From assembly GCA_031002005.1 (NCBI GenBank), contig JARYHS010011408.1:221071473-221135472 (forward strand): a DNA stretch of 64,000 nucleotides, in the 5' to 3' direction. The position numbers and the translations under genes were made by a program. Shown piece by piece: positions 45,601-60,815 of the stretch (its first letter is position 1; the number at the start of each line of letters is the position of its first letter). This stretch comes from Vandiemenella viatica. Lineage: Eukaryota > Arthropoda > Insecta > Orthoptera > Morabidae. The notes below the pieces were generated by a model, which worked only from the letters and a program-made list of their open reading frames with translations, searched no databases and was not told where the DNA came from.

Positions 45601-48600
45601 AATGCAAGGGAGCATGTCAAAAGTCCTTCTGCCCATTTTGCTATTAGTCCATATTTGCTGCCATTCATCAATTGGCACGTTATAAACATGTTTTTTGGTT
45701 TCAGCGGGCCTTCCAATTATTTCCTTAGCTTGGGAATACCTTCCTCTTTTTATCCAGTATAACGCTCCTCGCCTCCTTACTTCCGGGTCCAGGGCCCAGA
45801 TGCCAAGTATAACTGTTAGTGCATCTGGTAATGTTGTTCTGTAAGCCCCAGTTTGTCTGAGCAAAATTCCTCACTGCATATGGCGAAGCAGCTCCTTTGG
45901 TTTTCTTAGGTGCTTGGCCCAAGTGCTTGTAACATATCCAGTAATGGAAGCCAGTATTGCATCATGATATTTCCTTATTATGAGCGATGGCAGCTTAAAC
46001 CATCGCTTGCCAATGCTTATCAGTTTGTTCATTACCAGTGCTGCTCATCCACATACATCCTCCATATGAGATGCAAATTTCAGTTGGTCCTCGAGGTTTA
46101 CACCAAGGTAACAGACTACCGATTTTTTTTATTGTTTTTCCCTGGATCTTGATTACCGGATTTCGTTTTTCAGTGTTCCTTTTAGGAACGTGTAGGTCAT
46201 CTTTTGTGGGGTTAGGTTTAACTTCTGCACACCACTGACTCAGGCAAGCCAATACAGTTTTGCATTTTGTTTTGAGTTCCTGCCTGGTTTCCGCATCTAT
46301 CAGAAGTGCGAGATCATTGGCAAATGCCACAAAACCCAGCAGTTCTGGCATTTGTTGGAATATGTCCATGACCAGTTCCAAGCCAATCTCCCAGAAAATT
46401 GGTCCGCACACTGATCCCTGCGGGCATCCTTTTGTCAGTGTTTTTTTCTCTATGCCTGACATCTTCACCTAATCCAGAATGACACATCTCTGGTGGTGGA
46501 ACACAGTTTCGAACTAGGACTAAACCTACCAGGGTGCTGGCACATACCAGAAATTTTTGGGATAATGTTCTTATTGAAATGCTCTTCATTCTAATGTTGT
46601 AAACAGGGACTATAGTTACAAACTCAGTGATGCTTGAATATCAGGTATTGAAGGTGTGCAGCATCACTGTACCCTGTTTTGTACTTTGCGGTGCACTGAA
46701 AACAACTGAGATTGCTGCTAGGGAACGTATCAATGTCTGCCTTTGCCATGTCAGCCAATCAAGCAGGTTTTCTGGCTTGGTAATACTTTACCTGAACCCG
46801 ACAGAACATTTAGTTACCACAATACTCTGAAAACATCATTTTTGCTCATTTAGGATCCGAGGAGAATATATTATTTCTTCAGTTTTTCAGCAATTACTTT
46901 TTGTTGGTAATAAATCCATAAATTTTGCCATTCCTGTCATTCTGTATTATTTCTTGTCAAAATCTTTAATTATGCTATATTTCACTACATGTCTCTTCTC
47001 TTTTCCCCTAAGAAGGGTCAGTGTTTTTAAATGTTTTCTCTCTTTATTCTACTAAGGTTAACTGAAGTTAATGTCTTATTTTAATGGTTTGTATGTTATA
47101 GTAATGGTTTACATGTAATAAGAACCATGATCACGGTTCAGTTTTACATTTGTATAGCTTGGTTAGTTTTATGGTGTATTTTCAAAATTCTTTATGTACT
47201 GAGAGTTTATTGACATTCATACCCATGCATAATTATACAGGGAACAAGATTCTATTATATTTTATATCCAACTAGCTTACAGAGTTAAATTTTAATTGTA
47301 ATATCATGTTCTCAAATAGCTCATGAATTTTTTGCTTAGGTTTACAACTCTGTTTAGTAAATTATGTTGAAATAAATATTAACATCTTACTTTAACAGTT
47401 GTTGTTTCAAAAATATTTTTGTGCAGCGTATTTCACACCGAGGAAGAGAGCATGGGATTAAAGATTTGGATTATATTCGCACACTGACAGCTAACCAACT
47501 AATAAAGATGTTCTCTGAATTTGATGGAGATGAGATGAAAAAGATGTTTACATTTAAATGCACTTTTGAACCACAGCAGTGCAATAAGCACTATGCAAGT
47601 TTTGGAAGTGAGGGGAAGGCTCGCCAGCAAGTAAAGCTGCATCTTCTGGAACATGTTAAAATTCTTGAAGAGGCTGAGAGTAAGTGTATATATATATAAC
47701 ATATCTCACATTGTAAATTTTTTTCTGCTCTGTTTCATTTGAGTAGTAAAAAAAAACAAAGATGCCATTTATGATTACAGTTGCAATACTGAAAATTATC
47801 CTGTTTGATTAGTTCCATTCTTACAAACCATTTGATTCTATTTCTTATTTACAATAGTTGGCAGTTGAAAACTATTAAACACTTTGTTTGAACAATTGCT
47901 TGTTAAAAGCATAATATGAAAATGTTTTGGCATATTATTTGATAAAAAAAACACCGTTTGAACAGGATGCATTGTGCTTATGGTAGTGAGAACTTTCAAA
48001 GTCCAAAATCTGCTAGAGTGGGTGATATGGAGATGTATTATAGAAGGAAATGGGATACCAAGCCATGATCAGACTTTTGCTTGAGTGGTGGTGGAATGTT
48101 GCGGGAGGCACATGGTAGGGGTTTCATAGGAGAGCAGCTTAATTGTATGGGAAAATTACTGTAGACCACAATCAGTGTGACTGGTATGTGATTTCACTGC
48201 TTAATTTGACTATGAAATATATGTGAGTAAAGATTTTGTCTTCACAGGTTACAGGTCGATAGAAGCATGAATTTGATCCAATCAGTTCAACAATCAATCA
48301 GTCTACACCTTGGTAAAACTCATAAATTCTAATAAGCATCTGAATATGATCCAAAAAAAGGAATGTGACCTGCTGAATTATTACACTTTAAAACTACTTT
48401 CAACTAATTTCAACATGGCTTTAATAAATTTTGTCCCAAACCGTGCCAGACTGATATTAACCTGCTTCAAAAACAAACTGGAGAAAATTGCCGAAAATAC
48501 CAAAGTTCTGTCACTGTTCTGGAAGCTTGGTATTTCCCCAAATGCAATTAACACAAGATAATTCCTTTTAATTTACTATTCTAACCAACCTTTGATCAAA

Positions 48601-51600
48601 TGTTTAAAATTTATAGTTTGATCTTTCCCAATCAGCACGTTTCTTCCCCAACTTGCTGTGTTTGCACATTCTCAAATATCCTCTGCTCTCTGGAACTACT
48701 TACAACTTGTTGAAAACCAAGGTTTCAAGACCTACCATTCTACTAGTTTATGAAATGATTATTATCTCCAAATCTGTCTGAAATGACCCAAGAATGTCTG
48801 ACTTTAAAATCTGAATTCTGCTAATAATTTTTCTATTGCCTTTTCCACAAATATTAGCATATATCCACAAATAACTGTCTTGCCACATGTGTTTCCACAA
48901 ACACTGAAAGATTATAAGGAAAGTTTCATCTAAAGAACTGAACAGAAATTCCTAATACAACATATGCTTCATTGGAACGAAATAAATGGTAATATGTGTC
49001 TCCTTTATGTAATTCTCCTCACTTCTTTCAAATGTAGTTATACAGTGTCCTTCCTGTCATTGAACTTGCCACCCACATCACAAAATACATCACCTGCCAG
49101 CCCACCATTTATAAAAAATTGGGGAAACGTGTGGTCTAATATATTTTTTAATACCTATTATCTTAAATTCATGACCTATGGTACAAAGTTGTCAATAACT
49201 CTATATCTACAAATAAGAGGTTATTTCGAATCCATTTAAAATGTACAGATACATGTGATACATGTGGGAGTGCACAACACATTAATTCATCGTTTTACTT
49301 GTGGAAAGGCTGCACACATCTGGAACTTGATGAAGCATGCAACAGCAAATCTAAAACAAATTTCTCCATTTGAGGTTATGTGCAAGATTCTGATATGACC
49401 AGACATCAAGACTATACTACCAGAAAAACATAACTCACTGTTTTGGGTATTAGGACATGCTGTGTACAATATTCTAATCAAAAATCTAGGGACCTAGAAG
49501 ATTATTTATCAACTCTTAAAATAACACTATGGCACCTAAAAATTCAATGAGGTGCAAACGCCACTTCAGAGCATATTTAGATAGACTTCTTCTCTGTTAC
49601 CAATTTTGATTACACCAATCTTCAGCCCATTCATTTGACCAGAGTACTTCTTTGTTTCTGTAATGGATAGTATATCATGAAACTTAGAGGCAAAAACTAT
49701 GTTGGGCTCACAGGAGGCCAAAATGGAGTTATGTAGTTTATGGACACTTCCTTTCTCACAATGTCAATAATCAAAGTAATTGCATCCAAATTTTAGTTCA
49801 CTCTGTCCTTACTAAGATTTCCAACCCAGAAGAACTCCACAGCTGGCAACTGACATAGCAAAGTGCACTGTATACCACTACAACCAGGTTACAGTCTTTG
49901 ATAATTTCCTCTTTTATTCCAACATTGGTGAATCCACCTCTTATTTTATAATTTTTATTTGTGTCTTTATTTTTATTGGTTTTAACTATTATTTAGTTTA
50001 GTTATTGTTTATTTATTATTAGCTCTGTCCTCTTTCCTACCCCTCCCTCTCCTCTATTGGTCTTGGTTTCTTTCAGCGACTGCTGTTTTCAAAAATCACA
50101 TTGCATCCACTGATTTTTTAAACCCCTTTCATCAGCAGCATTTTAATTAGGCTCTTTCATTCCCAAGATGCAGCATTTGGTTCCTGCTTCAGGTATTCAA
50201 TTATCACTCCCTGAAATATTGTGTGTTTGTGTTCTTCTTGTTTAGTATTTTCTTTTGTTGTTACCTTTCTGCATTAAACTTTGGTTAATAATGAGTTTGA
50301 TTTGTTCAGCCATACCTCATTTTATATAAGGTTCTAGCATTGTTTCTGCTCAGTTATTGTCATTATTAACATAAATTTTTTCTATAATTTGTATTATATT
50401 TATTTGAAAAGTATTTGTTTCAGATTTTCAATAGAGAAGTTACAGAAATGGTGTCAAATTTTGTAGATGAATTTAATACTGATTTTATCAGAGTAACTCA
50501 CATTTGATAAAAATGGGTGTGTAGGGAAATTTCCACTGGAGCGTGTGCTCCATCGCAAATAAATTAAATTAAAAAAAATTAAATATACCTGATTGCTTAG
50601 GTACTGATTTCAAAAACATATATTTTAGGTAAAAAAGCTGCAGCATATGAAGTGAATATTCAGAGCTCTAGTTTCCATAATATGAAGAAGAGGAGGAGAA
50701 CAGATGGGAAGTTGTTAAAGGAAACTTTGTCAGTGGAAAATGTGTCAAATGAAAATGACAGCAGTGTTTCAAACAAAGAAAACAGTCATATTGGTGTTGA
50801 CAGTAGTAGTAGTAGTTTCGATTGTCCTGTCTTAAATTCTAACAAGACTGATATTGTGCCGGTGGTGAAGAAAGAAAAGCAAAAAGATAAAATGAAGACC
50901 ATTGAAAAGACTAAATTTGAGGTGAATTTAGAACTTGAGGGCATAAAGACAGAAGTTGATGATGCTTGCAATCAGAAAGAAATTGTTTGTGATGATATTT
51001 TTAGTGAACACAACTATACAACATTTGGTGTTAAATTGCTAAATGTTGATTCAAAGAATGTGGAAAATAAACACATGACGACAAGCTGTCATGATAATCC
51101 TGTTCAATGTGAAAACGTAAATCCTAAAAGTGAAAAATCTACGACAGAAGAAACACTCTACAATATGGTATGTGTAATCAGATATCTTGTTTTAGTTAAG
51201 ACATAATTTTTAGGTTAAATATTTTCCCAAAGTAAAATTTTATAGTATTGTGCTGAGTTAAAATGTTTTTATTCTTACTTCACGTTAAGACTTTTTTCCC
51301 TTCCTAAATAATTATCCATTTAATCTTCTAGCTATGTATCATTTCTCTATTTAGAAGTAAATTTGTGTATAAACAGTGCTGTTATTAATTGACTAACTTT
51401 AGTACAGTGTTTAAGGAAGCCATTCACAATTTTTAGCATAGAATCCTTATGATTTCATCACATCTGTTCACCTGTGATTGCCTTATAATTTCTCCAACTT
51501 TGAATTGCCTTGAAATTCAACAGAATGTTATTTTGAGAAAATTTTATTTGGTTGTGTATTTCATGAGATATGAGCTCCAAAAGTCATTAAAAATGTGTCC

Positions 51601-54600
51601 TCCTTCCCCTAATTTTCCTACCATATGACTGAAATGGTTATGCTTTCATGAGAATGGAGACTTTCTCAAAGCGAAATTTACATAGAAGTTTTTATAGTAA
51701 TAACACTGAATTTTGCTTTATAAGCTCACTGCTTGAACTGCTTCCTTCTTGATCATCTCCATGTGATGGTGGCCTGTGTTTTTCAACAAACTGCCAGCTT
51801 CAGTGACGTCTATTGTTCATGGCTCATGTCATAGGTCTAAATTATTCCATACCACTATCACATCAGTTCACTGCTGAGTGCAGCTTAGGACAACTTTCAT
51901 GCTCATTACCAAAAGTGGCGTGGGGTGCCATTAAGGCTTGCTGATGTGGGGTCTGGAGTGACATCTTATGTTTGCTTCCAAGCATTTACATGGGTCACAA
52001 TAACAGGTTTACTGCCATGCAGCCTCAATGACCAAGAGCATTTTGCAGTTACTCCTGCAGTCTAGTAAAGGCTGGATTCCAGGTGCAGTGCAAGGAGAGA
52101 CTCTTATCCCATAGCTTTCCTGCCATATATGGGTAACATGTCAGGGAAGATAGGCAGATTTCTTGCTCAACTCTTACCAACTCTCCAGCCAATATAATAG
52201 ATTGGCTCAGTTCTGTAAGATTACATGGGTCTGTAATCACCCGATTTCTATAGTTAATGTGTACTGAACACCAACGCTACTTATGTTTGTGGCAGTTCCA
52301 ACAGTTGGCAATGACTAAATATGTTTGACAGCAGGTCAGCATTAATTTCAAAAATATTAAAGTATTGGTATGTCTCAGGGCTTGGTGATTAGGAGGCCAT
52401 CAAGGTCCATCTGAGGAACAATATTATAAACAGGAACACCATACTACTCTTAAGTTATGCCTGAAGACCAGTCCTAATCATGTTAAGAAGGAATGACATG
52501 AAGCTCAGGAGCTTCAAAGATACATCTGTGTCACAGCCTTACTTGGCCTTGCATTTGGGAGGACGGCAGTTCGAATCCCTGTCCAGGCATCCAGATGGGT
52601 TTCCCAAATCACTCCAGGTGAATACCGGGATCCTTCCTTCAAAAAGGCCAGGGACAAATTCCTTCCCATTCCTTGTCCCCAATCCCATCCCAACTGTAAT
52701 GACCTTGACGTCAATGAGGTGTAAAGCCAAAAGGAAAAAAAAGAGCCTTACTTGCCAGTTTGCTGGATATGGTTACCTAGGTCAAACTCTTCAGCAAGCC
52801 TGGTATAGTGTTCCTGACTCCACCTGGAAATTACCTTGATATGGGGGACTAGGTCTCGCTGATTGATGTGGGTGTTGAAGAGAATTTGTCTATAACAAAT
52901 GGCCCTTCATATGGGATAGCACAGTAGCTGACAGTTTGTTGAAGCAGATTGCTGTTGTCTGAAGACAAATGCATGATTATAAAACAAAACATGACCAGTC
53001 AAGACTTTTGTACTATAATTTTATAAACTATCTTTTTTTATATTTATCTTCATTTCAAAATGATCTGCAAGGAGATATCCTTTCAGTCAGTTTCCAGCCT
53101 TTTCCTAATATAGCTACTGAACGTTGTATTCAGTTTTCCTTTCTGGTCATAATTTTCTTAGTGTGAACATTTGCTTATTGTTTTTGTTTTCTGCTCTTAA
53201 TTTATTGCTCTTTCATGTGTTCCCTATCGCTTGGGTGCTCCCTTTCTACTGTAGAATTCGGGTTTGTATTTTTTTGTTTTGTTTTAGAATAAACATTTTC
53301 CCTCAATTGTTGCCGTTTCCCTTACACTGCTCTAGAATCATCATCCTTATTTTGAATCTTTCTCTAAAACATGTTTTAATTCCTGAATCCTTGTTTTTTG
53401 GTATTTGTTGTTGTCACCTCAGGTTTATCTGTGGTTGATGACCCAAGATCTGCATCAACTTTACCTTACTATGCTGCGTCACCTTCTTCTCCCGTCTCAA
53501 ATCACTATCTGTATTATAACTTCATTCACAGCAATATTATCTCTCAGTATCCCTTCCTTATCATCTTTCATGATACCTCTATATGGCAAGCCTATACCAT
53601 CTATCAACTGACCAGGTACTGCACTAATTTTGAAAATACTTATTACTTGATATCCTCGTTATCCTTCAGAAATGATACATGACTTTTATATGGCAGCAAA
53701 ACCTTATGCAGCATATATTTTACACTCACTCCTAATGCCTAGCTGCATATCACTATTGCATCTGCTCCTCTGACTGGTAATAGTTCACAGAGCATGGTAG
53801 GTGAACGGTTAACGTTTTGCCTTCGCATTCAGGAGGACGCTGGTTCAAATCCCCGTCCGGGCATCCAGATTTGGTTTTTCCATGGTTTCGCCAAGTCACT
53901 CCAGGTGAATGCGGGGATGCTTCCTTCAAAAAGACCGAATTCCTTCCCGTTCCTTGTCCCCAGTCCCATCCCGCCCGCCTCTAATGACCTTAGCTGTTGA
54001 CGAGACGTAAAGCAGAAAGAGAAGGTAATAGTTTGCAATGGTTCTAAGTAAACTAATTAAAATTATTAGAATTGCCCAGGTTTACATAATTAGATACCTT
54101 TGAAAGTTATTGATTCGTTCCGAGTGTAATTATCATTTAAATACAGAGTTTCTTCTTTTACACATTAGCCTGGAGAGAAGAGCATTTGCTTTTGCTGCTG
54201 AAATTATCTTTCCATGTGGTACTCAGTAAAGTGTCCATTGTCTATTGCTATGCAGCTGCCTAACATTTGGAATGTCCTTATATGGGCACTGCATATCTGC
54301 CTCTCTTAGTCGTGGGCCGTGTGTATGTTAAAATGGAATGCCGGCAGCTGACCCTCATCTGAATTCCAAAAGAACTCAAGTACACTACATTCACACTTAA
54401 CTCAGCTGAACTTGCACCATAAAAGTGGTGGAATCATTAAATGATTTCATAATTTTTACCCTCAAATGATCAGTATCTGTGCAATCCTTATGAGGTGGTG
54501 GGGTTATATCTCTTACATCTAACATCTGTCCAACACCTGCACTTGCAGAATCACCTTGTTCTCCTTGCCTCCGTGTTGTGCTGAAGACCAATGAAAAGCT

Positions 54601-57600
54601 GCTTAAATGTCTCCGAAAGAATTTGTGAAATACTTATTATGCATACCAACCTTTTCTGAAACTATATTAGAAATAAAGTGCTAAAAATACTGGGGTTTCT
54701 GTGACATGTTGCTAAATCCCATGTGTCATTTTCTCACTATCTGCTTAACCTATTCACATCTCTTTTTTCCTCTTATCATTTGACCATGAAGTGGGCCTTC
54801 ATCCCAGAATTTCATCCCCATCACTGCTGCTCTGTGGGAGTTGCAAACTTTCAAGTGGTTTACTGCCAAGTAATCTTACCACAAGAATAAATATGCTTAA
54901 TCTGTTCTTTTATACTACTTATATGCAACTAATTTTAAAAGTAACACTACAGATTCACTGTAACTGCACAATTATATGGAAAAAGACTTTCAACACATCT
55001 GATTGAACATTACAGATGCTTTGAAAAGTACAAACTTTGACCTATATTTGCAATATCACTTGAAACACTGTAAAATGTGTTCACTGTCATTAGAAAATTC
55101 AACAAATAAAGTTATAACACAATGTTGTAAAATAGTAAATCGAGTATTTAGTCATTTAATTTAATTCAATTTAATTGAGATTGAGAGATTTCCTTACACA
55201 CCTATTTTTATCCATTTTCTTGTACCCAGTGAATTTAGCCCTTTGTGGATTTTAATTTTAAATTCTTTTTTGCATTTTTGGTAAATTATTCATCACTTCC
55301 CTTGGCAGTTTATTCCAACCACTGACTCCTCTACCTACGAAAGAAAATTGTCCAACCCCCCTATGCCTGAAATCGAGTGCCAGCTTGTGGTCATAGTCAT
55401 CTTTTCATTCCATCGTTCCTCCTTCCACCAATATTTGTCCATTCCTTATCACCAATATACGCCTTGTACACTTCCACCACTCTTTTCACCCTTCCTCCCA
55501 TCTTCCAGTGAATTCAGTTCTGACTCGTTTATCATATCAGCCCACTGTGTTCTGCTGTAATTTCCAGAGATAAATCTAGCAGTCCTTCTTTGTATCCCCT
55601 CTAACTCCCGTATTCGATACCCATACTATACAAATACATTCAAGCAATGGTCTGACCAAAGTTGTAACCATGTTTCTTTACTTCTCTATTACATCCTCTC
55701 TTCACTCTCTCCAATAAGAGTTTCCAAACCTTTTCGTACTACTTGCCCAATGTTCCTACCCAGTTGAATTTATTGTCAGATTTTAGGCTCAGGTATTTAC
55801 ATTTCAAGTCATCGACAAGCAATTCTTTTCTCACCCTATAATCGTAATAAACCTTTAGTTTTTTTGTTTTTTTTAATCCAAGTTATTTGAAATTAGACTC
55901 ATGTGTTGACTGAAGGCTACATGTGACCGTGTACTTAAATGAAGAGAATTTGCTTTTCCTCTTATAATTGCTTAGCATCTATCAAGCACTATGAAACCAT
56001 CAGAAAGCAATCACTACATCTACAGCCTAAACATTGGTTGGCAATATTTGATATTTACTATTCTTTTTTTAAAAAATGCAAGGTTTTTTAAAGTTATGCT
56101 ACCATGTCAGAAATTGTAAATTATAGGCCTAACTTTTCGATTACTTTCACATATGTCTTTAACCAGATAACAAATGTTTAGCACTCATAAGATATTATAT
56201 CTGCTGCCATTTCATTCCATATTTCTCTATATTTCTGAAGTAACATAACTTTTCTCTTTCTCGTTATCTTTTGTTTTTATTACATTTGCTTAATTCATTA
56301 AAGTTAGGCAATGTCTCTTCAGGGATCCTTAGCCAAAGTGGCTAAAAACAAAAATGTCAGACTTTTGTAATGTTCATCCATCAATGCCTCTTAATTCTGG
56401 CAACTTTGAATGGGTTGTTCTAAAATTTCACAAGATATAGGCTCCCAAATCATTAAAAATATGCCCCCCCTTTTAAATTTTCTAACTATATGATAGCAAA
56501 ATCTGACAAAATTGAAGATAACTGCAGCTATTTATGGCATTCAACAAAATTTGTTTTGGGTAAGCTCTGGCCTCATCTTCTGGAGGACGCGGGTTCTAAT
56601 CCCCGTACAGGCATCCAGATTTGGGTTTTCCGTGGTTTCCCCAAATCACTCCATGCAAATGCCAGGATGCTTCCTTGAAAAGGCCATGGCCAAATTTCTT
56701 CCAGTTCCTTGCCCCCCCCCCCCTCTCCCAAAGCATCCCCTCCAACCTCTAATGACCTTGATGTTGAAGAGGTGTGAAACCATAAGAAAAATATGGGCGA
56801 GATATGCTGACATTTAAAAAAAAATATTTTCACATTATTCTGTTACCAACAAACAGCCACACAATTCCACCACATTTGCATCAATTGTGATTAAATTTCA
56901 CAGGAAGATGTAGTCTATTGATAACAGAATTTGATTCTTAGGCATAATTTTTTTTAAATGGAAATTTGTTCAAAAAGAAGAGACTTTTTTGTGTACCCCA
57001 TCAAGGGTTGATATTATTCAACAGTTATTCAGGAATGCTATCAATGTCATTATGGAACATTATGGTTTGTTTGTGCATTTTGTATGATGCAAACAAGTAT
57101 GAGTGCTTTTTTAGTCTTATTTCTGCTACGAATCTTCTGCATGTTGTTTAATAGCCTTATGAATCCTTCCATCCATTTCCTGTTTATTATTTTCTTACTG
57201 CAACAGTTATTCCATTGTTTTCACATTTTACAAAATATGTAAATCATATTCCATCTATTGAAAAGTTGCTATACTACATACCAAAGATACAATCCCAACC
57301 ACAATTGCATACTTCATCAAAGAGAAACATTACTCTAAAACACTTCAAAGCACATCGTTCATGTATTATCACCTCGTTGAGTTATTTGTGTGAAAGCTTT
57401 AGCAAGACATCGACATTATTGGTGATGCTTTATATCACAATATGTGCCAATGGAAGCATAGAAAGTTAAAAATAAATATTGAAATCGTAACACTCTATGC
57501 TGAATTGTGTAATGTGTTATAATTCTTGTACAGGATGAATAGATTGTGATCCATGCTAAAAACTACCATCTACATGAAGTAAAGAACATCAGTAACATGG

Positions 57601-60600
57601 TGTTCATGAAAGAAACTTAAATTACTATTAAAAATTAATTTCTTTGTTCCTTGAGCTGTAATAAAGAATGTCGGTTATCATTCTCATCCAGGCTTTATTT
57701 CAACCTAACCACAACCACTTCTAATATTGCTGCTCATAAATCAAAATATCTACTGAACATGTATTAATACATTCACTGTGTCAGTCTAAAATTGGCTCAA
57801 TCATAATACAAATGCTATCTAACCCTGTGGTATTTGTCTCCAATATGCACTTCTTTTGTTGGTGCCTCAGTCTTCCCATTTATACATGTTGAATTTAGAC
57901 TTAATACAAAACTCCAGGAACAAATTCATTAAGTTCATTTAAATAACAGTGAAAGAATGTGTGCATCTTCACTATACGTGGTTGGATGTGATTTTATTTG
58001 AAAGTTTTCTTAGTGAAAAAAGTATTAAAAAGTTAAAAACCATTTTCTTTGTTATATGACATAGCAAAAGGATACTGGGCTTAACATAAATTAGTGGTTC
58101 CTGATTCTTAGAAAGTGTATGCAGGTCTTTTATAAATCTTCAGATTTTAGAAAAGATACAACCCCTTTTTCTTTTTTTTGTTGAAACCAAGCTTGTTTCT
58201 TTTTCCTCCACAAAATACAGCAGTGTGCAAAATTAAGTGTACCTACATCCTATTGAAAATTATTTTACCAGTTATTGTCATATTAATCATGTAGTATGGG
58301 TGGTGAATACTTTTTCAGGTTGCTGCTCCTACAGACAGGACTCACTATCATTTAGAAAACTTGCCTTGTGTTGGACAAGAAATTGATGTCAGCACATGCT
58401 TGTCTCCAAGGAAATATTCAGGTAGGAAGGTGCTTATACTAATTCTTCATTTATAATTATTTTTGATGCCAGTGTAAAAAAAAAAAATCTGTTATCATAG
58501 GTGAATGTGGAACATTGAAAAGTAAGTTGGAGAAAATTATTGACAAGCAAGCAACATTTAGAGAGCTCAATAAAAACATTGAAAGGGATGAGCACCGATT
58601 CAAGAAGAAGCCAAAAGGAAAGGCAAAATTTATTGGCCAGTCTAAGGCTGAGAAGGTGAGAGCGGTAAACAGATAATACATTTTATATAGAAAACACTAT
58701 TTATATCTTCTTTCCATAGAGTTGTTCACATGCCTGACATTAGTCATTTTACAAGTTGGACTGTCAAACTTTGTCATGAATATTTGTGTGCAACTATTAC
58801 ATTTTTGTTTTCTACTTCTTGTCAAGATTTAGGCCTTTCAACTACCCCTCTTCCCTTTAAACTTTAAGCCCATTTTTGTTATTCTTGGTTTCCATTATTG
58901 TTTATTTTACTCTATTATTTATTGAGGATATATTGAGTTCATTTCTAATTCTCTCATTAGGAATTTTTTTCCAATTCTATTACAGCCCTAAACTGATTAG
59001 AAATTTCATTTCTTTGGCTTTTTTTGTGAAAAAGTTGGAACACTCTTGATTTTATAAAACTTGATTCTTATATCTCAGTATGTGTTTTTAGTGTTCTGTT
59101 AATTGCTTCACTCATTGTCTGATACCTCTGCAACTAAAGATCTACATTTTTGTCTTTGTTAAAAGTTATATAACTCCCAAGATAATTCAAGTGCTTTTAT
59201 TGTTCAAATTTATTAACTACAATTTTAGTTTTGGCTGTCATAGTTATAGTAGTTTGTTAATTGACATTTTGAAATCGTATTACTTTCCTCTGCAATTTAC
59301 AAAGGGGATTTTATTTATTTATTTTAAATCTCAGAATCCTCTAATAAAACATCATAAGGATATTTATATATATACCAAGTTGTATCTCTGCTGGTGCCTT
59401 TTGCTGAATAACATTGCCAGTAAAGGGTAGATGACAAAAGAATGGAGACTTTCCCAGTGTAACACCTGTATAAAATATTCTTGGGCCAACCACCTAGAGA
59501 GCATGTCAGTTTCACTCAATGTTTCAAAGTCGCCCTGGGATTTCATCTTTTGACAAAGTGTTGTTTCCCTAGATTGACTGACCTTATATAAGCTGCACCA
59601 TTCAACAATTACGTGTGATGTCATCATGATCACATGTGCCGAGCACCTCTCTGTGAGGAGGTGTTGGGGCCCAAAGTATGGTGGGACAAGTTGGGCAGTG
59701 AGTGTGAAGGCATTGCCAAGATACATGTGATAGAGGATTCACCTGGTATTTGGAACACATTATAGGATAGATCTTGATGGATCTGTTTCATGCCTCTAGC
59801 TGACCACCAATCTGAAGAACATTTATGTCTGTAAATAATCCATTTCCAAATTATTATAGTGATGCTTTCCTTGGAACAGAACTCACTGAAAAACTTGCAG
59901 CACTTATCCAGCAACCTCCATCTATTCAAATTTGACCACAGGGGAAATCTTTTTATCATTGGATATGCTCAGGACCGGCGCTAGGAATTTCGGGCACTGG
60001 GTAAATTCATGGCCTGAGGGCCTCTATAGTCTGTGATCAGGCCCCTCATCAGCCCGCGGGGCCCGGGTACTTTTGACCCGCTTACCCCCCTCTAATGCCG
60101 GCCCTGGATATGCTACAATCACTGTTGTGCACCTCATATACCATCTCACCTGCTTCCACTACACCAGTTCTTACATATACCTCTTCACCAATCGTCGTTT
60201 AGTCAGAATGGATGTCCACAGCAAACCGTGTATACTTCAACCTAGAATTAAAAAAAAAATAAAAAAAATCAGTGAGAAAGCTGTGCCTGTTTATTTTTTA
60301 ATAAATTGTTGAATCATAGTTTTATTTTTGAGACACAAATAACTAAATCATTTTCTAATTGGAGTCTATTTCTCTTCTTTCTACCATATTTGAGGTAATT
60401 GTTGTCATAAACTCTGTTTTTTTCTTCTGGTTTTGATTTGCTTCTGCCACTTGTTGCAGACATAGAGGGATCCACAGATCTTTTGAGAACTCCGTTTTAT
60501 CCTCGCTTGCAGCGAAGCTAGTCTGTACACACTGGCATACTTGACAATTGGTTGCAGTGAATGGAAACAAACTGTTCCTATGTAGCCACTGACCCCACCT

Positions 60601-60770
60601 TCTAGCCTCCCACTCCACCACGGCAGCAAAAAATATACCACTGCCTGCGACTATCGTGCACAGTCTTTGATTTCTCGATCAATTAGCTGTAGTCTCAATA
60701 GAAAGAAAATTAAATATGTAGTTTTTGAAATCGCTGACATAGTTTTATTACGGACCTGTGGGATCGTCAA

Positions 60771-60815
<45 letters not shown>

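Noticed and set aside
48310..49239. Two ORFs of 83 and 91 codons in intron 3
   Set aside because: No family similarity that I can see and no splice-consistent link to the host gene.
59364..59959. Overlapping minus-strand ORFs of 109-120 codons
   Set aside because: No recognisable motif; compositions look random. Possibly an old repeat, but I cannot support a call.
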